From Arcuatula senhousia (lineage: Eukaryota > Mollusca > Bivalvia > Mytilida > Mytilidae), in assembly GCA_963971305.1 (NCBI GenBank), contig OZ020306.1, positions 53,232,686 through 53,296,685 of the forward strand: 64,000 bases of DNA, in the 5' to 3' direction. This document shows, piece by piece, positions 21,460 to 34,487 of this stretch. The notes under the pieces are model-generated. The model did not search any database. It saw nothing but the letters and a program-made list of their open reading frames with translations, and was not told the DNA's origin. Every line of letters starts with the position of its first letter. The first letter of the stretch is position 1. Both the position numbers and the translations under genes were made by a program.

Positions 21460-24025
21460 GCACGAAGCTACTGATCTAAAAAAAAAAAAAAATGGGTAGA
21501 TAGCAAGCGAGAAGACTTTCAAAAAAATGTTAATTCTAACCAAAAGGATTATTTGTATAATAAACTCTTAGAGGAGCATATTGATATATCAAAACAAGAG
21601 GTCAATAGTTTTGTCGAACAACTTGGTGAAATATTTATCGAGAGCGCAAAAACCACTTTTGGAACATATGGGAAAAATGCTAAAATTGCTAGAAAAGTTA
21701 ATGTTAATAACAAACCGTGGTTCAATGACCCATGCAAATTCGCCAGAAAACATTACAAAAAATTTAGAAGAGAATTTTCAAAACAGCGAACTGAACTAAA
21801 TAAACTACGACTTTCGGAGGCAGAAAAGCGATATAAGACAATAATGGATAAATGCCAAACAGAATATTCCGATAACCTTTCAAAAAGGCTAAAAGATATG
21901 CGCCATAAAGACCCGAAAGAGTTCTGGAAAACCCTCCGACGCGGAAATTCTAAAAAACAACCAAATATCCCTATTGAAAAATTGTTTGATTTTTTTAAAG
22001 AATTGAACGAGACACCTTTTGAAAATGGTAATAACAATTTACCCACTCTAGACCACCAAGCATTAAATCAAATAAATAATGAAATTAATCTTTATATAGA
22101 AAAAGAAGAAATTTTAAAAATGTATTTCAAAGTTAAAGAACAACAAAGCCTGCGGTGAAGATAAAATTATTAATGAGTATATTAAAGCTACTTCTGACCA
22201 ATTCATACATATTTACGAAAAGTTATTCAACCTCATTTTTGATACAGGTATTGTGCCTGATAGTTGGCTTATAGGAAACAACAAACCCATTTATAAAAAT
22301 AAAGGAAACAGTCGATACCCTAAAAATTTTAGACCCATTACAATTGTGAGCTGTTTAGGTAAACTCTTTACAGCTGTACTTACAGAAAGGCTGAATAAAT
22401 ATTCAGAGGAATTTCAAATACTTAACGAAAACCAATGTGGCTTCCGGCAAGGCTATAGTGTCACAGATAACTTATTTTCTTTACATGCATTATTTGAACT
22501 TCTCAAACTTAAGAAAAAGAAACTTTACTGTGCCTTTATAGATTTTGAAAAGGCATTCGATGAAGTATGGAGAACAGGTCTCTGGCATAAATTGATTTTA
22601 AGTTAATATCAATGGCAAAATGTTAAATGTTATCCAAAACATGTATAAAAGTATAAAATCAAATACTGTTTTTAACAATGAGAAGTCAGATTTCTTTTCC
22701 TGTAATAACTGGGTAAGACAGGGAGAAAATATGTCACCTTTTCTTTTTGCTATTTTTCTAAATGACCTTGAGTCATTTCTTGAAAATCAAAATAATATAG
22801 GATTGTCATCGATAACTGATGAATTAGAAAGTAGTCTAGGAATTTTCTTGAAAATATTTGCACTTTTATATGCAGACGACACTGTCCTGATGTCCGAATC
22901 ACCAGATGGACTCCAACAACAATTAAATAGTTTCTATGAATATTGTAATTCATGGAAACTCAAAGTAAACATCGGGAAATCAAAAATCTTGTGTTTTTCA
23001 AATGGAAGGCTCCCAAATAATTTACGTTTTGTTTTTAATGACATCGAGCTAGAGATTGTAAAAGAATTTAATTACCTCGGAACAAATTTAACCAAAACCA
23101 GAAATTTTGGTGCCGCTATAAAAGCTCAAGCAGAAAAGGGAAGAAAAGCCATGTACGAAATTATCAAGCTAGGTCGATATCACAATCTATCAATTCCTTG
23201 TCATCTAGACCTGTTTGACAAGATGGTAAAATCAATACTTTTATACGGTTGTGAACTTTGGGGGTTTAAAAACTACCACTCATTAGAAAGAATCCATCTA
23301 AAATTCTGTAAACTTCTACTAAACCTTAAGTCCTCTACACCAAATTGCTTTGTATATGGCGAATTGGGACGATTTCCTTTGAGTGTAGATATCAAAACTA
23401 GGATGGTTATGTATTGGTCCAAATTACTAATTGGCAAACAAACGAAGCTATCTTCTATTTTGTACAGATTAATGTTACATCTTTCCAATATTCAAAATAA
23501 GAATTTCCCATGGCTTGTCTACATTAAAAATATATTCAATGAATGTGGACTAACACACATTTGGGACTCTCAAACTTTCCCATCTTCTGTGTGGTTAAAA
23601 CAAAGTATACGACAATGTCTCACTGATCAATTTCGTCAGAACTGGCACGATGAAACCCAAAATTGTTCAAAAGCAACAAATTATAAGCTTTTTAAAGACA
23701 CACTAGAATTCGAAAAATACTTTGAAATACTTAATAAAAAAGCCTCCATTTTGTTTTGTAAATTTAGAACATGTAATCATAAACTTCCCATTGAAACAGA
23801 AAGATGGCATAATATTGAATGCTTTGTAATGAGCAAATTGGGGATGAATTTCATTATATTCTAGAATGCAATACATTGTCTCAAGGAAGAAGAAATTTGA
23901 TCAGTGGACATCTAATTCGAAACCCAAATATTTTAAAGTTTAGAGAAACTAAACAAAACAAAGTTAAACTATACAAGCTCTGTAAATTTATTAAGATAAT
24001 CAATAAAAAAAACGAATCTTCTTGA
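21460..24025 (+). pseudogene. LINE B ORF2 linker, reverse transcriptase and C-terminus (broken)
   Basis: The linker (21553-22130) has KPWFNDPCKFARKHYKKFRR and DPKEFWKTLRRG. A shift near 22140 gives KACGEDKIINEYIK, then PIYKNKGNSRYPKNFRPI, ENQCGFRQGYSVTDN and FIDFEKAFDEVW. A break near 22600 is followed by VRQGENMSPFLF and LLYADDTVLM, with YADD at 22869-22880. The invariant Gly before VRQG is Trp. The C-terminal region runs to 23864, then shifts near 23810 into a frame with MLCNEQIGDEFHYILEC, a Cys/His-spaced end, stopping at 24025. RT identity is firm. Confidence 0.9.
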
Positions 24026-24492
24026 CTAACTGTCTGTCTGTCTGTCTGTTAATTACATTGTATTAGTATCTATATTTGTTGATGATGTTTATGATGTCAT
24101 TTTATGTAATATTGTAAATATTGTATATAGTATTTCTCTGTACCTCTGTAAGATTGGTTGATGAGAATAAAGTTATTATTTTAGCTAATTCAATGGGTAA
24201 CATTGCTAGTAAGGTAGGTGAACAATGCATGTGTATTTGGATGATCAATAAACATTGCCAATAAACATTGCCAACTACTCAATGTAAAGTTGTTTGGGGG
24301 AAATTTACCTGTAAAAAGTTACAGTCTTGTTAATATTCTGTTCACTTACTAAACCTGGAGTAAAGAATTAGAATTTGAATTGATTTAATTGTCTTTTTTT
24401 TCGTCTGTTTGTTAAAGCTTTCTTTTCGTTACTGGTGTGAATTTCCGATCTTAATACAAGCATTTGAGTTTTTATACATATCATCTATTGAT

Positions 24493-24583
24493 GGCCGACG
24501 AGATCCTAGATGGCGGACCGGAAGCGGAAATCTCGTCATAGGCATGCACGAAAGCTGTTGACCTCCCGAACAATTATAAATGA
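24493..24583. repeat. 91-bp direct repeat flanking LINE B, right copy
   Basis: Counterpart of 18204-18294, in the same orientation. It begins GGCCGACGAGATCC and ends CAATTATAAATGA. Confidence 0.8.
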
Positions 24584-27079
24584 GCTGTGCAAATATACTA
24601 CTTTCGGCTCAGGAATCACCATGGTTCAAAATCCAAGGATGGTAATTTTTTTAGAGTGACATTTATTTATTCAAAATAGTGTTATCAGTCTGTTTTTTTT
24701 TATCCCCGCTTTTGCTTTTGCTACCAGTCACAAATATACATGTATTTCCTTTTTTTTTCAAATTTAGCATGGTGCTCAAAATTCAAGGGTGGAGGAAACA
24801 AATTCATGAGTGGATGAGCACATTCCTTGAATAGCCTGTGGTGAACCCTGCGGCCATTTATAAGAAGGAGTAACAATTTTGACCATGCATGTATATTTAC
24901 AAAAGTATCATTTTAGATTTCTGGAAAAGTTCACGGTTATTCTAAACTTGAAAAAAAATAAATTATCCATATCTGTCCAGATTTTAACGAAAAAAGGTTG
25001 AAATATTCGAAAGGTTTAAAAATAACAATAGAAGAAGAAAATGAATACAAAATAAGTTTTGAAAACTTCTTTTGAAAATAAATAGGATCTTGTAGGTTCC
25101 GTTTTATTTCGAAATGCGTCGAACTTAAACGTACAAAAGCGTGGAAGAGCTTGATACACCTTTGTGATTCTTTCTTGTCCGTAAGGAAACGTACCAAGTC
25201 CTTGTAGATCCGTGCATTTGTTGCAATAAACCATAGGGGTAGCCAAACTGTACTTATACCGTACTTGATCTTAGCAGACGAATTGTAAAGGATTTATACG
25301 GAGTCAAAACGGATTAAAACATCTTTAGAACTATTTGATACGGTTCAGTAGGGACGTTCTACTGTCCTCTACGGTGGTTTAATCCGTAGCTTAATCTTTA
25401 ACATGTTCCAAATTTTTCGACGATATAAATGTTAAGTACAGCACGGACACGGTGCGGTGTAATAAAGATGCCGGATCGCTTCCGTAGCTGATTGGGGCAT
25501 ACATAATAATAATTTTAAACATTGTCCTTTCATTTCTGGTTTATTGGTTTACAAATGTTCGACATTAAACGTGCTATTAATTGATTTACTCGCTGTATGG
25601 TGGGTCGGAGCAACGTGATAATTTTTTTTTCACAAATATAAAATAAGACCTTGCTATAATTTTCAAATTATTAGTGTTGCCAATAATTAGGATGATTCAC
25701 GTACCAAATTTGAAAGGTCTATAATTTTTAATTGGTTGAGAAATCAGTATTTTTAGAGTTGCTATCAATTTCATTGACGTAGAAATGGTAACTTTGAGAA
25801 GTTATAAAAATGAGTTATAAAAATGCATGTTTATGTTTGAAAAACATCGAAGGATATACACATGATGTTGATGAACTTGAATATCCATGCAATTTGTGAA
25901 TCAAATGTTTTCAGAAATGAAACAATTAAAACATGTTGAAACCCAAATTAGATAATTTGGAAAAATATAACGTTAAAAACTCACAAAGTTTTTAAATTAT
26001 CGCATTTAATGATATGGCCATATGGAAAAGAAATCAACAATTTGACGTCAAAAAATGCGAATACCTTTCTCCGGGTTGTGGTTACGATTTTTTTTCTAAA
26101 TGTTGATAGATCAACTTATGGTTTTTTTTATTTATTTTCAAATTTGGTACATCAATTTGTAAGACTATCTATTTTATCATATTATTTTAATTATTATTTC
26201 ATTTTTAATAAGAAAATTTGAAATAAATCCAATAAACAGTATTTATTATATATATCAACTGTCCACAAACTTAACGGACAGCCCTGCATGAGGCCTTGTT
26301 ATACAGCAGTTTTGTTAAAACACCTATTCTGTCTCTTTTGACCCCTTTTCTATAACGATAGGTACCACAAACTTCAAATGCATTTACGAACTTTCTTTTT
26401 TAAACTTGGCCATTCAAATGTTCCCTAAGGTTTCTCCTTGAAATACTGGTATGTACATGTATATCATTTAAATAATATCCGCTTTGTACCAAAGCGTTGT
26501 ATTTCTATGAATCACTTACCATGGTGACTATTCCTTTCGCTTGGCCTGTATGTCTGTAATCGTATACACAACGTCCTTTATAATAATTCATTTTTCTCAT
26601 GAGACATATGATGGAGAACACTTTGTTATGGGGATCCATCATAAAAAGTGTAGAAAGACTGTTGTATTTTAAGATATGCATGTAACTACACTGGTTTGAA
26701 CTTTAACTATGATAGATGTGGATATTTTTTTCGTACGGTCGTTATTTCTTAAGGTCCTACATTTTATAATTTTAAAAAAGAGAATATATCTGTAACATGG
26801 TCTGCTCACCTCAAATTTCTAAAATAAAAAAAAATCAGGTATGTTTAAATGGAGGGAATCGTAGGAACTATACTTTTTTAATGTTGCCTCCAAAATGTTC
26901 TATTTAGGCTGCTTTTCAACGAGGAGCTAGACCTTTCTCTTTAAGGAATTAAAGATGCTATGAAAAATTGTAAACTAACTTGAAATATAAGTAAAAGGAT
27001 TCATTTAAAAAGGTTACCGTCCGCTTCACCTAAACATTGTGCATGCACTCCGAAATTGTGTTCCATAAATAAACAGTAT
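24584..27079. other. AT-rich region, no gene recognised
   Basis: Small open frames show no family signature. Homopolymers and a TATATATATC tract near 26250 are the only low-complexity features. No tRNA or rRNA motif was seen. Confidence 0.5.
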
Positions 27080-27590
27080 GAAATTATCTTTAGTAAGTGA
27101 AACGTTAAATAATTTGCACAAAGGTTAAAAATCATTATTCTATTTTTTTAAGTGCAGTTCTCTGTAAAAATCAGGCAATATTGAAAAAAATTGAATCATG
27201 ATTTTAAAAACACACGGTTTTGACAATGAAAGGACATTCAAAATAGCCTTCTATTAAAGAAACAGTCATTTTATGTTGTTTTGAGTGTCAGAGGATGGAG
27301 AAAAATTGTTAGAATAATAGAGATTATAGCTGACTTTACAGAGTTATCTCCCTTTAATTGAGATTTTATATGCATTTCAATCAAAATATACAATTACTGA
27401 CACTTTTGAGTCGTGCCAATGCATTTTTGGTGTCTTTTAAAGCATTTTGAACAGTATTGTGAATTCAAACCCGTGTGTTTTTAAATCATGATTCACCCAA
27501 TGCCTGATTCTTACAGAGAATAGCACTTTAAAATGTGTCATGACAAAATATTTTTAATTCAGTATTGGCTTTTTTTTTAAATAAAGTAAA
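27080..27590. repeat. Imperfect inverted repeat, MITE- or fold-back-like
   Basis: The left arm around 27150-27225 (TTCTCTGTAAAAATCAGGC, AATCATGATTTTAAAAACAC) pairs with the right arm around 27460-27535 (GTGTTTTTAAATCATGATT, GCCTGATTCTTACAGAGAA). Weaker pairing continues inward to TGTCAG and CTGACA. The loop is about 230 bp. There is no coding sequence. Confidence 0.6.
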
Positions 27591-28730
27591 ATCCTTCTGT
27601 TCTAGAACAAAATTTTCATAAAAAATCTTGTTCCACAGTATACCGACACGATTCGCCACCTAGGAATAACGCAAGGTATTTGTTCAGAATAGTTTAAAAA
27701 AAAACAATACCAAAGCTTTCAAGCTCAAATGGTCGGCCTTTTTACTTCTTTGATTATTAAATTTGAAAGCGCATTTATCCTGAATAGCTAAAATATCTCG
27801 ATTATTATAAACATGATGATCACAATAATAAAATTGAAGTTGATGATTCTAATTCATGATTCAAAGTACAAAGAAACAATGACCAAAAGATTATCGTAGA
27901 TGTCAGTCCTTCATCTTTTGTACATATACATCTAATTTGTTGAAAATTACAAAAATAAGTACCAGTATATAAAAAATAAAGGACAACTTAAGAGAGAATG
28001 AACCTTACGACAAATGTATACTGTTGCAGATTTATAATTTTGTATTTTAGAAATTATCTTGCTTCTTATCAGTACCGTGATTCCATCTCCATGCCATTAC
28101 TCTATGCCATTACTCTAAATACGACGGCTATACAAATAGATTTTAGCGAGATCTTTACGTCGTCGTGATCATTGGAATTGCTGCTTCTATAACAAGTTAA
28201 AACGAAGGCTCTCTAAGTATACTCCTGCTGTCCCTTATCGACCAGTAATTTGATCTAAAGCTTATGGTTACAAATGCGTATTGATTTATAACCGGGATAT
28301 TTTGTGACATTTTAAAAGTTCAATTGTTTCGGCATTATCTGTCTTTCTGTTTATCGTTAAGTTGTTTCATGTCCGGTTTTCCTATCTAAATCTTTAATTA
28401 TTTTTATTGTCAGAAATGTTTATTTAACGCGCTAGAGACCTGTTGGCAGGACTTTCTAATCCATTAGACATTAATCTGTTTACATAGTTACTTATATTTT
28501 CATGTTATTTATATTGTTGTATTTTGTATTGTATAATCAGTTTCGGTCTTAGATCTGGAAGGACACATATCGCTAAAATAAAGCTATATTGAAATTGGAC
28601 TACCGTTTCTGTGTGTGTTTTATGTAGCCGGAATTCCCCCGGTTATAGATTTCTAATGCATTTTCCATAGGGGGGGTACCTTGGTTTTCGATTTTTTTTT
28701 TAGATAGATCATACTTTAATTTTAATATAT
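27591..28730. other. AT-rich region with a possible retroposon 3' tail
   Basis: No gene seen. Around 28540-28600, TTCGGTCTTAGATCTGGAAG followed by GCTAAAATAAAGCTATATTG has the look of a LINE/SINE 3' end with polyadenylation signal, but no body was recognised upstream. CTCAAATGGTCGGCC at 27723 resembles one MITE terminus of the 8.9-kb type. Confidence 0.4.
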
Positions 28731-30197
28731 TTGGCACAGAACCTTTGTTTTGACATGCATGCATTATGTTTTTTATGTGCTTTATCTCGCTCCTCTAGAA
28801 AACCGCTCTATCTAGCCTTCCTTGATCTATCTAAGGCCTTTGACAGAGTTTGGCGAGATGGCCTTTTCGTCAGGCTGTGGCAAAGCGGCATACAAGGAAA
28901 GGTCTGGCGTCTATTACGTAAAATTTACGAAAACGTTGAAAACAAAGTTTTATTCGGAGATATAGAAACAGGGTGGTTTGAACAGGACTATGGCGTCAAA
29001 CAGGGATGTGTGTTGTCACCTACCCTTTTCTCTATACTAATGAATGATTTAGTTAAGATGCTCGATAACCGTGGCTTTGGATATGAACTCCAACAACAGT
29101 TTATAAACTGCCTGCTCTTCGCGGATGACGTCGTTTTGATTGCTAAATCTAAAGAGGAGCTTCAATCACTCTTGAATATTTCATACGAATTTGCAGCAAA
29201 GTGGAATTTAAGATTTAACACTAAAAAGTCAAAAGTTATGGTTGTTGGAAAACGAGTTGATCTAAATAATAAGTGGTCGCTCGGTGAACAACACATAGAT
29301 AAGGTGAATGAATATAAGTATCTTGGTTACCATGTAAACAGGGTCCTTAGATCCAGTCACCATGTAAATGTGTACTTAAAAGACAAAATGGAAAATCTGT
29401 TGAATTATATGACATGCGTCCTTGGTGAGCACGGGGACTTTAACCGAATAAACTTTGGTGACGCCCTCTGGAACTCTGTTTTGAGGCCCACCTTGACACA
29501 CGCATGCTCTGTATGGGCTCCTTTATCTTCTGCAAATCTATCATTGATCGAGAGTTGGCAATATCGAGCGGCTAAGATAGTTCTTGATACGAAAATGAAC
29601 ATTCCTAGATGTGCTCTGCTACTCGAATTAGGCTGGGAGCCAGTAACGGCAATCATTACTCGTCAGAGAGTATCTTATTTCAAACGAATTAATACATTAC
29701 CTGTAAGTAGACTATGCGTGCGTGTATTCGATGAGCTTCTACGGCATGGCGAAGACTGCTTAGGATATGTACAAGAAATTAATGATCTTAGAGATAATTT
29801 TGATTTTGAAAACTTTGATTCTGTATATGGACATTTTACCCGGGAAAAGTTATTTCAAGACGTCACTTCTAAGAGTAGTCTTAACATATATTTAAATTGT
29901 CATGTACAAATCGGAAGACAGACATATTTGTCCGACGCAAGTGATTGAAGATTGAAGCTGCTTGCACGGACAAATTATTTGCCTGTCAACAAAAACATAT
30001 TAAGGATGAACTTGTCTGAAAATGAATTTTGTCCGTTATGTGACTCTGGCGAGTCTGAAGATATTGAACATTTGCTTTTGCATTGCCCTGCACTCGAGCA
30101 TATCCGGCAAAAATATTTTACTATTTTTTCGTATACGACTAATACCGTCGGTTTCATGGAACTGTCGTCACGTGCCAAAATTTTATTTTTAATTTGA
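28731..30197 (+). pseudogene. LINE C reverse transcriptase and C-terminal zinc-knuckle region
   Basis: The frame carries FLDLSKAFDRVW (residues 30-41, first catalytic Asp), GVKQGCVLSPTLFS (88-101), LLFADDVVLI (catalytic FADD at 130-133), KKSKVM, YKYLGYHV and a thumb/connection region. A single TGA at 29946-29948 stops it. The same frame continues at once with RLKLLARTN to 30197, including CPLCDSGESEDIEHLLLHC, a Cys/His knuckle typical of LINE ORF2 C-termini. The first ATG at 28731 is unlikely to be a genuine start. Apart from truncation, the TGA is the only lesion seen. Confidence 0.9.
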
Positions 30198-30590
30198 GAC
30201 ATAGGCTATGCTTTTAACAGTGAAGTTGGATATTTTTATGATGTTAATGGAAGAATGTTGCTTTTAGACATGTTCAATTATCGTAATAGTATCGTTAATA
30301 GATACAATTGATGACCTATTCTAATTAATGATGTATGTTTCAAGATGTCAATGTCAGTATTTGTTTTTAATATTTTATTTTTTGTCTCCAGATTTTATGT
30401 CTTTTTTTACGTCAGTAAATACATTTTATGACTATGTGAATTTTAAATGGATATGATACATGTATGTATGTAAATATTACCTGTAAATATTTTTAAATGT
30501 TTTAACTAGACGCACCGCTACTTCTACCCTGGTTGCAGGTGCCCCCGATGTAAAGGGGTAGTTTCTAAATAAATATATATATATATTATG
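28731..30590 (+). mobile_element. LINE C, 5'-truncated non-LTR retrotransposon
   Basis: RT coding starts abruptly in the middle of the RT domain (about 28790), with no endonuclease or ORF1 upstream, the usual result of incomplete reverse transcription. The 3' part ends with CTACCCTGGTTGCAGGTGCC and GGGGTAGTTTCTAAATAAAT, then a TATATA tract near 30580. It is the least decayed LINE in the window. No target-site duplication was identified. Confidence 0.85.
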
Positions 30591-30736
30591 TTTATTTTTA
30601 GCCAATAAAAAATTGGTGTTCCTGCTTAACTTTTGGTCGGAAATGGGGGGTGTTTTTTTAACGTTATTTCAATTGCCCATTTTTACATTATTATGAGCGC
30701 AAAGGTCACTTCAGAATTTCTTTGCTAGTATTTTTC
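30591..30736. other. Short spacer before element copy 2
   Basis: No coding or repeat signal beyond AT-rich sequence. Confidence 0.4.
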
Positions 30737-33217
30737 AATCAAATTAACGTTGGTACTAATAACTCGGAAGTCAGAATGTTTGCTAAATGTTAGCGTATGC
30801 TGATTTACAAATGTTCAGTTGAGTTCTGAAACTAGTGTTTTCTATAAAAAATATCACCTTCTATGTTAATTTTGTCGACTTTTGTGGAAAAAATGATAAC
30901 ATGAAAAGTATAATATACTTACCTAAACATTTGGTAATGTATATTGACAGTTGGGGATGTGGTCTACGCAACTGACTCTATATATGCCATGTGACCATGA
31001 TCCATTTTTACGCTTCAACGACTCTTATATGAAATAAGGTCTTTTTTAGACATATCAAAACATCTTTGTTTAATTACATGGAAAGTATAAAACCTAGGTA
31101 TCTGATAATTCTTAGACGGTTGGGGTTGTGGTTCACGCTAATCACACCATGCGGTGTAACCCTGAACTCATTTTCACGCTTCAACAACTCTGTTTTTTTT
31201 CTTAGCCGTAAACTTTTTGTAGGACTTTGTGGAAATGAAAAACATGAAATTTTGTTCTACAGTGTTTTTGATCATGAAAAATATGGTCTGTATCTGATTT
31301 TTGATGAAAAAATATTTTGCCATATTTTTTTTGCTATTAACAAAAATTTGATATCTGTAAAATTTCTTAGTTATTTGCGAATAAAAAGCTTCGCCGAGTT
31401 GCATAAACGTTGTATGTTTCAGGCAAATTATGCACATGGTAGACTGATAAAGTTGTTTTAACACATGCCACCTTTGGTGAACTTTCCACCCACTTTTTAC
31501 AAGGAATTCAACACTTTTTTGCAAAAGCAGACTCAAAAAAATTGCTGCTGCAAAAATACTTGCTGCTGCTTTCACTCCCCCCTTGTGGTCCCTAATTTAG
31601 TAACAGAAAATATGGGGCTGCAATTATAAATATTTAAATTTGCATCCACTGTGCTTGATAAGACTTTAATTGCAAAAAATAAATCGGACCAGAAAAGCAA
31701 AAATGGAACATGTTTGCCCATTTACTGGCCATTAATTTCTTATTGAAAAAAGGTATGGTGTAATGGTAAGACATATCATAACAATTGACCAACCAGAACC
31801 AAAGTTATTGTGGGACCAAATATAATACTTTACCCATACTGGTAAGAGAGGGAGCTGTATTGCAATCACATTATCCATCTGTTTTGTCCGTCCGTAACAA
31901 ACTTTCGTAACAGATTTCTCGACTTCAACTGAAGGGATTGATAACTAATTCAGTAAATAAACAGTTTTAGCATTGTTTTCCCTTTCTTGGTAAGTTACGC
32001 ATCTACATCCTGTTTTTTAGAGCCGAGTTAAGACTTTTTAAGTACCAAAAATAGACAATGTTCCCTAACAGATTTCTCAGCTTTTACTAAAGGGATTTAT
32101 TTTAAATTTGGTATAAAGCTTAACTTGCTTAAGCATGATGAGTTGTATTCAAGGACATTTCGGTCATCCACTATGCCTGTTTTCTGAATGGCCGAGCGGG
32201 TGTACGACTTAATGCAACCCCTTGTTTGAATTTTTTGCCCTTTTAGGGCCCCTAGTTTATAAACGAATAAAAGGGGTACCCTAAAATATAAAATTTCACA
32301 GCATGTGGTTAACCAGAATAAAAGTCATTGTGAGAAAAAAAAAGAATGTAACATTATTGGCCCCTTAAAAAAGGGGGACCAATTAAATCAATGTACACGA
32401 ACATGAAAAATATTAATACAACAAATTAAATAACACTGAAACAAGTATATATTAATATCATTAACATGACATGCATATGATAATGGCATACACACTACTT
32501 GTTTATAACAAATTTAGTGTAGGAAAATACATTTCATCAATTGAGTAAGCTGATCATTGTACATGCTGTACATTTTTTACTTCGACAGATTTTCATTTTT
32601 ATTTAATACACATAATAATAAAGGCCAGATGTTTTATGACACTTTCGGCACAGCCAATACGTTGTTTTGAGTGGTGCTTTAAATTCAGGGTATTTTAAAT
32701 AATGCAAGTCCAAGCATCCGACACCACACGTCTTGCACAACCATTCTGCTACATCTTTTGTTTTCTGCCACTCTTTACATTTATGTTAAGACGTGATCCT
32801 CCAGCCTTGGAAGAAAAATGCATTCCCCAATTAATGAAAATATATTTTTAAGTTGTTGTATGTTATCTAGAAAAGTGGGTGGGTGAGTCAGTGGTGGGAA
32901 GAATTGAAATGCACAAGGCATGCATGATATACATTAACTAAAAATTTCTGATTTTATACAACAATTTCTTTGTATATACATGTACTCGACTTGGTTAAAA
33001 TACATCTTTTGCCTGATCTTACACTACATTTGAGGCGACTGTTCTATTTCGTTCAAAGGGACCCCTTTAAAACCCTCGCGAGTTAGCGAGCCTTGTACAT
33101 GTTTGTATATCAACAATTTATTATGCTTTTATTTTTGTAACATTTTATTTCTTTGGGTTTTAAGTAACAGTACAATGTACATGTAAATCCGGAGTAACCT
33201 TTTTTCTTCTTTTTTTT

Positions 33218-33730
33218 TTTTTTTTTGGGGGGGGGGGGTCCCGGGCGAGGCCTGGGTGGCGAATAGGCCCGCAGCAGAGCCTAGCTTGTCGTAAGAGGCG
33301 ACTAAGGGTCTTGGGATTCTGACGTCGGGTCAGTGCTCAGCCCACAGAGCGACCAAGTGTGTACCCTAGGTGGATGAATATGGTAGCCCTCGTCCGCAGG
33401 GGTTGTCAGGTCTATAATACGGAAACCCTGTCCGCCGACCATAGCGGGCCAACGTGTGTGAAGAGTGCCACGCTTCATGCACGTAAAAGACCCTTTTGTG
33501 GACCGCCAAGTAGTGCACCACATAGGCTAAATTTTCCTACCCACATCTCCCCTTTTCCTGTGGTTCTTCAAAATTTACCGATCCTTTGTGTGCCACCCCA
33601 TCCCCATATTTCATTAATCATCATCATACATTTCATGTTCATTTTATCATCCTTTTCATGTTCATCGCCTGTAAATAACCTATATAGCGTTGCACGGGCG
33701 TAAAACACCAACTCACTCACGCACTCACTT
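33218..33730 (+). mobile_element. SINE-like insertion in copy 2
   Basis: About 510 bp, absent from copies 1 and 3, inserted in their shared T-run before GGTACCCGAG. It is more GC-rich than its surroundings, with CTTGTCGTAAGAGGCGACTA, GCACGTAAAAGACCC and a tail AACACCAACTCACTCACGCA. Such a tail and the CACGTAAAAGACCC core occur in animal SINE-like repeats. No A/B boxes are clear. T-runs on both sides hide any target duplication. Confidence 0.65.
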
Positions 33731-33783
33731 TTTTTTGGGTACCCGAGAATCGGGAAACCATTCCCGTACCCAAAACGTATTAA

Positions 33784-34319
33784 GGTTCATCTGTACCTTT
33801 CGTTAAAAATGGTGAAATTTTCTACCTATTTTTTAGTATATGCAGAACAAAAACTACAAATAAAATTATAAAATAAAGCATAGCTTGGCCTAGATATGGT
33901 AATTTCCGATTCAATTTCTATCAATTTTTCATTTTAAGTTCCTTAAAAATAAAGATCTCTTTTTTTCCTGTTCAGATTTTAAATTGAAAAAGGACAAACT
34001 ATCCCTATTGTGCCTCTTACATGAAAAGAGGTGAACACTTTTAGTTAAATCCCTTATTGAAAGTTGCATGAAATTTGAGGCATCAAGAAAGGCTGAAAGT
34101 GATATTAGCCTTAAATCGGGTGTTTTTAAAAGCTGAGAAAAAAGAGATCTCTTAAATAAAGGATTTTTTCGGGATGAATTCATTAAGAAAAGGTAAGAAT
34201 TTTTAATATCTAGGTCCGGCTACACTTTATATTTCAATTTTATGTGCAGTTTTGGCTGTGCATATACTGAAAATAGATTAGAAATAACGCCATGTTTTAA
34301 AGAAAGGTACAGATGAACC
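33784..34319. mobile_element. 536-bp TTAA-flanked MITE in copy 2
   Basis: Perfect 18-bp terminal inverted repeats GGTTCATCTGTACCTTTC, with TTAA on each side (33780-33783 and 34320-34323). Copies 1 and 3 show the empty site ACGTATTAAAAAGGC. Size and target match the MITE in LINE B, but the termini share only GGT, so it is a second family. There is no transposase. Confidence 0.9.
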
Positions 34320-34487
34320 TTAAAAAGGCATTCTGAATTATTTTGCATGTCCAGTAGCTTAGGCCCACAGTTGATAGAATATGCATGTACTCTAGTAAAT
34401 GTTACATATCTAATTAAACAAATATTATAATCTTTTATAAAACAACCTATTATAAAAAAAACTATTATGAAACAAATGCAGGATATA

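Larger units (their letters stand above)
18300..24185 (+). mobile_element. LINE B, non-LTR retrotransposon with two ORFs (inactive)
   Basis: A 5' region of about 400 bp is followed by ORF1 (coiled coil plus RRM/CTD-like RNA-binding part), ORF2 (endonuclease, linker, RT, C-terminal Cys/His segment), and a 3' UTR with a TCTG microsatellite near 24030-24050 and a GAATAAAGTTATTATTTTA-like end. At least six frame breaks are present, several at homopolymers, plus a 545-bp MITE in the endonuclease. The 5' limit is uncertain. Clade not assigned. Confidence 0.85.

Noticed and set aside
18204..24583. Treating the 91-bp repeats as LTRs or as a LINE target-site duplication
   Set aside because: There is no LTR-type gag/pol order, and the internal element is a LINE. 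The repeats are too long and about 15% diverged for a target-site duplication.
31066..31575. Overlapping frames of about 130 codons on both strands in element copy 2
   Set aside because: The corresponding part of copy 3 is broken by indels, and neither strand has a recognisable domain.
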